Assembly (NCBI RefSeq): GCF_001482195.1
Contig: NZ_KQ759763.1
Span: 197,623 to 261,622, forward strand
Direction of reading: 5' to 3'
Source: Luteimonas abyssi
GTDB taxonomy: Bacteria; Pseudomonadota; Gammaproteobacteria; Xanthomonadales; Xanthomonadaceae
DNA: 64,000 nt
Below the pieces are notes generated by a model, which was not told the DNA's origin, ran no database searches, and saw nothing but the letters and a program-made list of their open reading frames with translations. Position 1 is the stretch's first letter. The number at the start of each line of letters is the position of its first letter. A program made the translations under genes and the position numbers. Positions 58,235 through 64,000 of this stretch are shown here, one piece after another.

Positions 58235-58437
58235 GACGCGGACATCCTGTACTCGGGGATGCAGTGTGCGTGTGGACGTGTGCAGCCCATGTGCGTGCCG
58301 GGTTCGGCGCGCCTACCGGTGTGGCGTGCGCCGGCGCCCCGCCGGCGCCGCCCCACTTCGCGCGTCATACACGCGCCAGACCCGCATTCCGTATAGAGTC
58401 GGGCGCCTACGGGCACGCCCCGATCGCCCGCACGACG

Positions 58438-60318
58438 ATGACCGACCCCGATCCGTTCCGCGATCTCGCCGATGCCGTCCCGGCCATCCTCTGGACGACC
58501 GAAGCCGACGGCCGCTGCAACTTCCTGTCCCGGGGCTGGTCCCTGACGACCGGCCAGACCGAGGCCCAGGCGATGGCGCACGGCTGGTTCGATGCGGTCC
58601 ATCCCGACGACCTGCCCGAGGCACGCGTGCGCTTCGCCCGCGCGCACCAGGACCGCCGACCGTTCTCGATGGAGTACCGGCTGCGGCGCGTCGACGGCCA
58701 GTACCGCTGGACCCTGGATGCCGGCAATCCACGTTTCGGTGCGGACGGCACGTTCCTGGGGTTCGCGGGCTCGGTCGTCGACATCGACGACCGATACCGC
58801 TCGGAAGCGAAGTATCGCGCGCTGTTCGACTCCATCGACGAGGGGTTCTGCATCTTCCGGATGCTGTTCGACGACGCGCAGCGTCCCGTCGACTACCGGT
58901 TCCTGGAGGTGAACCCGACGTTCTCGCGGCAGACCGGCCTGGTCGATCCGGTGGGACGTACCGCGCGCGAACTGCTGCCCGACCTCGAGCCGCACTGGTT
59001 CGAGATCTACGGTCGGGTGGCGTTGACCGGCGAGGCGCATCGGTTCGTCGAGCAGTCGGCGGTCATGGGACGCTGGTTCGAGGTGTATGCGTTCCGCATC
59101 GGCGCGCCGGCCGACCACCAGGTGGCGTTGTTGTTCTCGGACATCACCCGGCGTCGGCGCCAGGAGCAGGCGTTGCGCGATGCGGACCGGCGCAAGGACG
59201 AATTCCTGGCGACGCTGGCGCACGAACTGCGCAACCCGCTCGCACCCATCCGCACGTCGCTGTACGTGCTCAAGCTCGACCAGGGCGCCGGTACCACGAC
59301 ACGCATGCTGGACATCCTGATGCGCCAGGTCGACCAGCTGACCCATCTGGTCGACGACCTGATGGAGGTCTCGCGGATCACGCGCGGCCGGATCGAGCTC
59401 CGGCCGGTGGAGATTCCGCTTTCGGCCGTATTGCGCAACGCCGCCGAGAGCGTGCAGCCCGCGCTGGACCAGCTCGGACAGACCTTGCGGATCGATGCGG
59501 ACGTGGACGCGGTGATGTTGCGGGCCGACCCGGTCCGCCTGGGGCAGGTCTTCGTGAACCTGCTCAACAACGCGTCCCGGTACGGGGGCGTCGGCAGCAC
59601 CATCGACCTCGAGGCGCGCCAGGACGCGGAGCACGCCGTCGTCGTCGTGCGCGACCGCGGCGTGGGGATCGCGCAGGAGCACCTGCACACCATCTTCGAC
59701 CTGTTCACCCAGGTCGACACCGACCAGCGTTCGTCCGGCGGACTCGGCATCGGGCTGGCGCTGGTGCGCAGTCTGGTGACGATGCACGGCGGCGACGTCT
59801 GCGCGCTGAGCGAAGGACTCGGACAGGGCGCGGCCTTCCAGGTCCGCCTGCCGGTGAGCGGGGATGTCGCCCCGTCGGACGCGATCCCGGCCGAGCCGTC
59901 GCCCGACCGGGCCTTCGCCGGTCTGCGCGTGCTGGTGGCGGACGACAACCGCGATGCCGCCGAGAGCCTGGGCGAGTGGTTGGGGGCATTCGGCGCGGAC
60001 GCCATCGTGGTGCACGACGGCCGGGCGGCGTTGCGCATGGCGCAGATGCGGATGCCGCACGTGGCCCTGCTCGACCTGGGCATGCCCGAGCTGAGCGGGC
60101 TGGAACTCGCGCGCCGGCTGCGCGACATCCCCAGTCTGTCGCGGATGTGCCTGATCGCGATCACCGGCTGGGGGCAGGCGCGCGACCGCCTGGACACCGA
60201 GGCCGCAGGATTCGACCACCACATGACCAAACCTCCGGACATTCCCGTCCTGCGCGCGATGCTGGCCGAGGTGCGCGCGCGCGTGCTGGCGGACCGAGCG
60301 TCGGGCGTGGAGGCCTAG
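58438..60318 (+). CDS. PAS-PAS hybrid histidine kinase with receiver domain
   Basis: The 626-residue soluble protein has PAS domain 1 at about 10-115 (AVPAILWTTEADGRCNFLSR) and PAS domain 2 at about 125-240 (FCIFRMLFDDAQRPVDYRFL). HisKA has H262 (FLATLAHELRNPLAPIRTSL), and the ATPase boxes are LLNNASRYGG, RDRGVGIAQE and GGLGIGLALVRS. A receiver domain follows at about 500-620 (LRVLVADDNRDAAESLG, LLDLGMPELSG, MTKPP). It has no transmembrane segment. The output is unknown; no phosphotransfer or response-regulator partner is adjacent. The ATG at 58438 gives a normal PAS start. Confidence 0.9.
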   Translation: MTDPDPFRDLADAVPAILWTTEADGRCNFLSRGWSLTTGQTEAQAMAHGWFDAVHPDDLPEARVRFARAHQDRRPFSMEYRLRRVDGQYRWTLDAGNPRFGADGTFLGFAGSVVDIDDRYRSEAKYRALFDSIDEGFCIFRMLFDDAQRPVDYRFLEVNPTFSRQTGLVDPVGRTARELLPDLEPHWFEIYGRVALTGEAHRFVEQSAVMGRWFEVYAFRIGAPADHQVALLFSDITRRRRQEQALRDADRRKDEFLATLAHELRNPLAPIRTSLYVLKLDQGAGTTTRMLDILMRQVDQLTHLVDDLMEVSRITRGRIELRPVEIPLSAVLRNAAESVQPALDQLGQTLRIDADVDAVMLRADPVRLGQVFVNLLNNASRYGGVGSTIDLEARQDAEHAVVVVRDRGVGIAQEHLHTIFDLFTQVDTDQRSSGGLGIGLALVRSLVTMHGGDVCALSEGLGQGAAFQVRLPVSGDVAPSDAIPAEPSPDRAFAGLRVLVADDNRDAAESLGEWLGAFGADAIVVHDGRAALRMAQMRMPHVALLDLGMPELSGLELARRLRDIPSLSRMCLIAITGWGQARDRLDTEAAGFDHHMTKPPDIPVLRAMLAEVRARVLADRASGVEA

Positions 60319-60429
60319 GGCGCGCCGGACCGGGCGATCCGGCGCCGCCCGGAGCGGAAGACATGCCGGGGTCCGACGACGCCGATCGGACGCACGGGGT
60401 CTGGCATGTTCCTGAACGCGGTTTCGACA

Positions 60430-60455
60430 TTCGTTGCGAACCGGTGGGCAACGAA
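60430..60455. promoter_or_regulatory. Inverted repeat upstream of the MFS transporter gene
   Basis: TTCGTTGC and GCAACGAA are perfect 8-bp arms separated by 10 bp. The repeat ends 44 bp before the MFS ATG, the usual distance for an operator or promoter-overlapping site. No adjacent regulator gene is seen. Confidence 0.45.
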
Positions 60456-60499
60456 GATGTTGCGGCGCACAATAGACCGCCCGTGCTGCGAATGCCGAG

Positions 60500-61711
60500 A
60501 TGGCCGCCCCCGCGTCGAATCCCCTTCCCCCGGAGCTCACCCCGCGCCAGCAGGGCTGGATCCTGTTCGCGCTGGCGATGGGCGGGTTCGCCATCGGCAC
60601 CAGCGAATTCGCCCCCATGGGAATGATGCCGGACATGGTGGCCGACCTCGGGATCACCGAGCCGCAACTGGGGCATTCCATCAGCGCCTACGCACTCGGC
60701 GTGGTGGTGGGCGCACCGCTGCTGGCGATCCTGGGGGCCCGGCTGTCGCGGCGGCACCTGCTGCTGGCGACGATGGCGTTCTACGCCCTGGGAAATCTCG
60801 CCAGCGCGCTGGCGCCGGGTTATCTGTCGCTGACCGCGCTGCGGTTCGTCGCCGGACTGCCGCACGGCGCCTACTTCGGGGTTGCCGCGCTGGTCGCGGC
60901 ATCGATCAGCCCGCCGGGACGACGCGGGACCGCCATGGCGCGGGTGATGCTCGGCCTCTCCGTGGCGCTGCTGGTCGGCAATCCCCTCGCCTCGTGGCTG
61001 GCCCAGGTCCTCGACTGGCGCTGGGCCTTCGGCCTGGTGGCCGCGATGGCGTTGCTGACGATGGGGCTCGTGGCCCGCTTGCTGCCGCCCGATCCCGCCG
61101 AGCCGCGGCAGAACCCGCTCCGCGAGCTGCGCGATTTCAACCGTGCGCCGGTGTGGCTGGCGCTGGCCATCGGCGCGATCGGTTTCGCCGGCATGTTCAG
61201 TGTCTTCAGCTATCTGGCGCCGACGATGATCGAGGTCACCGGCATCGCGCCGCGTTACGTACCGCTGGGGCTGGTGGCGTTCGGCATCGGCGCGATCCTC
61301 GGCAACCTGGGCGGCGGTTGGCTGTCGGACCGGTTCGGGTTCCGCGCCGCAGGCATGGTGCTGGTGTGGTCGATCGGGGTGCTGCTGGCTTTCCCGCTCG
61401 CCGCGCAGACGCCGTGGTCGGTGCTGCTGGGGGTGATCGCGGTCGGCTCGATGGGGGCGCTGGCGACGATCCTGCAGGCGCATCTGGTCGACGTGGCGGC
61501 CGGCGCGCAGACACTGGCCGCCGCCTCGAACCATTCCGCGTTCAATCTGGCCAATGCGCTGGGTCCCTGGCTGGCCGGCATGGCGATCACGGCCGGCTAT
61601 GGCTGGACCTCGACAGGGTATGTCGGCGCGGCGATGGCCGCGGCGGGCTTGCTGCTGTACGGCCTGGCGCGCCGCGACGCCCGCCTGCGCGAGGCCGACT
61701 GCGCCTGCTGA
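60500..61711 (+). CDS. MFS transporter of the DHA1/AraJ type
   Basis: The 403-residue inner-membrane protein has about twelve TM segments. It begins LTPRQQGWILFALAMGGFAI and shows ALGVVVGAPLLAILGARLSR, ARVMLGLSVALLVGNPLASW and GNLGGGWLSDRFGFRAAGM. These place it near AraJ/YdhP/Bcr-type drug:H+ antiporters (DHA1). It likely exports small drugs or sugars; the substrate is not known. The start at 60500 (MAAPASN) is well placed. A perfect inverted repeat lies just upstream. Confidence 0.85.
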   Translation: MAAPASNPLPPELTPRQQGWILFALAMGGFAIGTSEFAPMGMMPDMVADLGITEPQLGHSISAYALGVVVGAPLLAILGARLSRRHLLLATMAFYALGNLASALAPGYLSLTALRFVAGLPHGAYFGVAALVAASISPPGRRGTAMARVMLGLSVALLVGNPLASWLAQVLDWRWAFGLVAAMALLTMGLVARLLPPDPAEPRQNPLRELRDFNRAPVWLALAIGAIGFAGMFSVFSYLAPTMIEVTGIAPRYVPLGLVAFGIGAILGNLGGGWLSDRFGFRAAGMVLVWSIGVLLAFPLAAQTPWSVLLGVIAVGSMGALATILQAHLVDVAAGAQTLAAASNHSAFNLANALGPWLAGMAITAGYGWTSTGYVGAAMAAAGLLLYGLARRDARLREADCAC

Positions 61712-61736
61712 CCTGCACGCGGCAGCGGCACGCCGG

Positions 61737-62522
61737 TCACGTCGCCGTCGGGTCGCCACCGCCGGGCAGTGCACGCTCGACCCGGTGCCAGGCATCGCGG
61801 ACCGCATGCCGGGCCTGCGGCCAGTCCAGCCGGGAGTTGCCGCGCTGCCGGGCCCAGGCGTCGGCCAGCCGGGCTTCCGTCGCGTCGTCCCAGCGCGCAT
61901 CCGATGCCGCCGTCGCGCGTGCCCGCGTGCCGTAGCGGTACGCCGCGCGATAGTCGTCGTAGGTGTGGTCGTCGCTGTAGGCCTCGTTCTCCGTGTAGCG
62001 CTCGGCGTAGTACGCGTCGGTCTCGGCATAGGTCCGGAACGTGCGGTCGGCCCGGGCGTAGGCGTCCGCGACGGCGGGGCGGGCGTGGTTCCACGACAAC
62101 AGCGATGCACCGCGCGCCTCTTCCCAGCGGTCGCGCAACTCGGGCTCCAGTGCGTCGAAGTCACACGTCGCCTGCGCCGTGTTGCGCGCTTCGGTGCCGT
62201 AGCGATAGGCGGGCGCGTAGTCGCGGTCGAAGTCGGCATCGCGGGGGTAGTAGTCGCGATCCGGCGCGCTCGCGCGCCAGTACTCGACTTCGGTCGTGGG
62301 ATCGACGCGTTCGGCGACGGCCTTGCCGCCAGCGGCACCGCCGAGTGTGCCGATGGCGCCACCGATCAGCGTGCCGATCGGACCGAACAGGCTGCCGACG
62401 GCGGCGCCCGCGACCGCCCCGAGGGTGCCGCCGGTGGCGACGCCGACCGGGTGCGCGCCGGCTTTCCCCGAGATCGGATCCCGATGCGCGTCGGGCTGTT
62501 CGGGCGCGGATTTGTCGCTCAT
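61737..62522 (-). CDS. Glycine-zipper protein with duplicated RYGT-type module
   Basis: The 261-residue protein has a glycine-zipper segment (GGTLGAVAGAAVGSLFGPIG, GGAIGTLGGAAGGKAVAERV). Two copies of a Tyr/Arg-rich module of about 70 residues follow. Copy 1 reads DYAPAYRYGTEARNTAQATC ... SWNHARPAVADAYARADRTF; copy 2 reads DYRAAYRYGTRARATAASDA ... DWPQARHAVRDAWHRVERAL. The shared YRYGT motif and W...AR.AV.DA show internal duplication. No signal peptide is evident, but the zipper could insert in a membrane. Function unknown; stress-response relatives with such modules are common. Confidence 0.75.
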   Translation of the reverse strand: MSDKSAPEQPDAHRDPISGKAGAHPVGVATGGTLGAVAGAAVGSLFGPIGTLIGGAIGTLGGAAGGKAVAERVDPTTEVEYWRASAPDRDYYPRDADFDRDYAPAYRYGTEARNTAQATCDFDALEPELRDRWEEARGASLLSWNHARPAVADAYARADRTFRTYAETDAYYAERYTENEAYSDDHTYDDYRAAYRYGTRARATAASDARWDDATEARLADAWARQRGNSRLDWPQARHAVRDAWHRVERALPGGGDPTAT

Positions 62523-62710
62523 GCGTGCGATCCTCGAGTTGGACGTGACCTGCACTGTCGGCCACCCCGCCGTGCAGGGGGTGTGCACCGTCGCCTGGCG
62601 GAGTGCGCGTATCGAGGAACGGTTCAGCCGGCGCCGTTCATGTGCGGGATGGGGCCGGGACGTCTCCACCGCCTAAGCTATCGAGCCGTTCAGCCACGAT
62701 CGCCCCACGC

Positions 62711-63256
62711 ATGCGCCTGCCCGCCCTGTGTTGTCTCTTCGTCGTCGCCGGTGTCCTCGCCGCCTGCGGGGGCAAGGCCGAGCAGACCCGTCCGGCGCTG
62801 TTGGGCGAGACCTTCGCGTTCGACGAGATGTACTCGCGCGCGTTCGAGACCACGCCGGATGTCGCCTGCGAGTCGGCGCGGCGCGCGCTGCTCGGGCAGG
62901 GCTACGTCGTCGCTCGCGCGGATGCGGGCACGGTGGAGGCGAGCAAGAATTTCCAGCCGGAGGCCGATGCGCATCTGCAGCTGGCGTTGCGCGTGTCGTG
63001 CGTGCCCCAGGATGGCGGCACGCTGATGTTCGTCAGCGCGCTGCAGGACCGGTATGCGCTGCGGCGCAGCGCCAACTCCGCCAGCCTGGGCGTCAGCGCG
63101 CTGGGCTCGCTGTCGCTGCCGATCGGCAGCAGCGAGGATTCGCTGGTGCGCGTGGCCAGCAGCACCGTCCAGGATGCGGAGTTCTACGGGCGGTTCTTCG
63201 AACGGGTAGGCCATTACCTGCCGGCGCACGTGGTCGATCGCGACGGCGACGACTGA
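62711..63256 (+). CDS. DUF2242 lipoprotein
   Basis: The 181-residue protein has a lipobox LAAC (C19: FVVAGVLAACGGKAEQ). The rest is DUF2242-like (PALLGETFAFDEMYSRAFET, then ACESARRALLGQGYVVARAD). The region around DSLVRVASSTVQDAEFYGRF is conserved. These are outer-membrane-linked lipoproteins of unknown function in betaproteobacteria and Xanthomonadales. The ATG at 62711 avoids an Arg-rich extension. It is divergent from the glycine-zipper gene. Confidence 0.8.
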   Translation: MRLPALCCLFVVAGVLAACGGKAEQTRPALLGETFAFDEMYSRAFETTPDVACESARRALLGQGYVVARADAGTVEASKNFQPEADAHLQLALRVSCVPQDGGTLMFVSALQDRYALRRSANSASLGVSALGSLSLPIGSSEDSLVRVASSTVQDAEFYGRFFERVGHYLPAHVVDRDGDD

Positions 63257-63326
63257 CCGCCGCCGGCCGGTCTGGTCGGCCGGCGGCCGCTGCGCGCGAC
63301 GCGACGCACCGCGCGCGGGCCAGGCC

Positions 63327-63695
63327 TCAGCGGATCCAGCTCCGCAGTTCCTCGCGGCTCAGGCGGCCGTCGCCGTCGGTGTCCACGCCCGAGAACTCCG
63401 CCGCCAGCGTCGGGTGCGCGGCGGCTTCGCGGCGGCTGATGTAGCCGTCGCCATCGGTATCGAGCGCTTCGAAACTGATCCGGTACTGGTCGGAGGCGGC
63501 CGGGTTCGGCTCGTGCGAGCGGATGATGATCTGCTGCTGCTCGGGCCCGTCGAAGGTGACGACGCCGGTCTGCGCGGCCTGCGAGGTCGCGCGCTGGGGG
63601 CCGCTGCCGGTCTGGGCGATGCCCTGCGTCTCGACCTGCGCGAGGGCGCAGACGGGCAGCAGGCAGGCGGCGAGGGCGAGCATGTGGTGACGCAT
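63327..63695 (-). CDS. Exported EF-hand protein
   Basis: The 122-residue precursor has a signal peptide (MLALAACLLPVCALAQVETQ) and two canonical EF-hand loops, D79-TDGDGYISRRE90 and D105-TDGDGRLSREE116. The middle (about 40-65) is a low-complexity linker. The C-terminus ends RSWIR. It is probably a periplasmic or secreted Ca2+-binding protein. It is convergent with the DUF2242 gene, and its start lies 13 bp from the stop of the following EEP-type gene on the same strand. Confidence 0.85.
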   Translation of the reverse strand: MRHHMLALAACLLPVCALAQVETQGIAQTGSGPQRATSQAAQTGVVTFDGPEQQQIIIRSHEPNPAASDQYRISFEALDTDGDGYISRREAAAHPTLAAEFSGVDTDGDGRLSREELRSWIR

Positions 63696-63708
63696 GGCGG
63701 TTCTCCTG

Positions 63709-64000
63709 TCAGTGGCGTCGGATGTCGTGGACAGCGGCGTCCGGTGCGGCGCCCGCCGCACGCCGCGCATCGGCGCGGTCGTCGGGGTCGGCATCGAGTC
63801 CCGCCTCGGCGTCATTCTCGCCGGGCTCGAGCGCCAACTCCACCAGGATCGGGAAATGGTCGGAGCCGATGTCGGGCAGACGCTTCACGGCGACGAGGGT
63901 GAAGTGGCGGCTGTGGAACAGGTGGTCGAGCGGCCAGCGCAGCCCGGGCCATTTCGCATGGAAGGTGTTGTACATGCCGCGGCCGATGCGCGGGTCGAGC
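63709..64000 (-). CDS. Endonuclease/exonuclease/phosphatase-family protein, C-terminal part (cut by window edge)
   Basis: The minus frame runs in from the window edge as LDPRIGRGMYNTFHAKWPGL and shows the family signature FPLDHLF-like (WPLDHLFHSRHFTLVAVKR) and the catalytic GSDHFPI (D and H). It ends with an acidic, Asp/Ala-rich tail to a stop at 63709. EEP proteins are Mg2+-dependent hydrolases (nucleases, phosphatases or lipid phosphodiesterases). The N-terminal half lies outside the window. It is probably transcribed before and together with the EF-hand gene. Confidence 0.82.
   Translation of the reverse strand, partial: LDPRIGRGMYNTFHAKWPGLRWPLDHLFHSRHFTLVAVKRLPDIGSDHFPILVELALEPGENDAEAGLDADPDDRADARRAAGAAPDAAVHDIRRH

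Noticed and set aside
57883-60681. 932-codon minus-strand frame opposite the hybrid kinase
   Set aside because: Antisense to a well-supported kinase; composition is typical of a GC-rich shadow frame.
60161-62362. 733-codon minus-strand frame
   Set aside because: It is antisense to the end of the kinase and the whole MFS gene and overlaps the glycine-zipper gene in another frame.

Overview
The window is about 69% GC DNA from a gammaproteobacterium, most likely a Lysobacteraceae/Xanthomonadaceae member (Luteimonas/Lysobacter type). The reasons are the alpha-lytic-type S1 protease, the set of secreted fungal-wall-degrading enzymes (AA10 LPMO, GH16, GH64), the large TonB receptor, and compact operons with 4-nt ATGA overlaps. 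This placement is inference from gene content. No rRNA, tRNA or CRISPR array was seen.

Layout. 1-1929: cut end of a GntR regulator, a frameshifted IS3-type OrfA relic, a complete IS3-family element (622-1835) and a decapitated gene end. 2105-4775: arsenic resistance island (acr3, arsC, arsR on minus; arsH divergent on plus). 4965-7322: META-type lipoprotein and an exported TAP-like hydrolase, bounded by two copies of a REP-like sequence. 7973-10548: four-gene operon SDR / VOC / saccharopine-dehydrogenase-like / VOC, with a divergent AraC regulator (10685-11590).

13254-20293 is the most unusual part: an eight-gene, minus-strand, mostly overlapping operon. In transcription order it holds a thermostable-hemolysin (AHL-synthase-like) protein, an AMP-binding ligase lacking the usual C-terminal lysine, a heme-oxygenase-fold diiron-type oxidase, an SDR, an exported TPR protein, an OmpR-type response regulator, a sensor kinase and a lipoprotein. 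The first gene is preceded by three hexamers at exact 11-bp spacing, as expected for a site of an OmpR/PmrA/QseB-type regulator. It looks like a self-regulated biosynthetic or lipid-modification pathway of unknown product.

20485-28421: DUF3592 protein, hypotheticals, PPOX protein, Lrp/PLP-decarboxylase divergent pair, an SDR with a signal peptide, and a Tlc/Npt-like carrier. 28411-43423: secreted hydrolase region (S1E protease, TonB receptor, LPMO, GH16, GH64) interspersed with AraC regulators, an SDR, a methyltransferase and a GAF protein with a decayed GGDEF domain. 43495-57219: TetR/MBL-fold pair, serine hydrolase, methyltransferase, outer-membrane barrel, zinc-ribbon metallopeptidase, alpha/beta hydrolase, catalase-like protein, lipoprotein trehalase, flavodoxin-fold reductase, lipase and SDR. 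57353-64000: transglutaminase, PAS-PAS hybrid kinase, MFS exporter, duplicated glycine-zipper protein, DUF2242 lipoprotein, EF-hand protein and the cut end of an EEP-family hydrolase.
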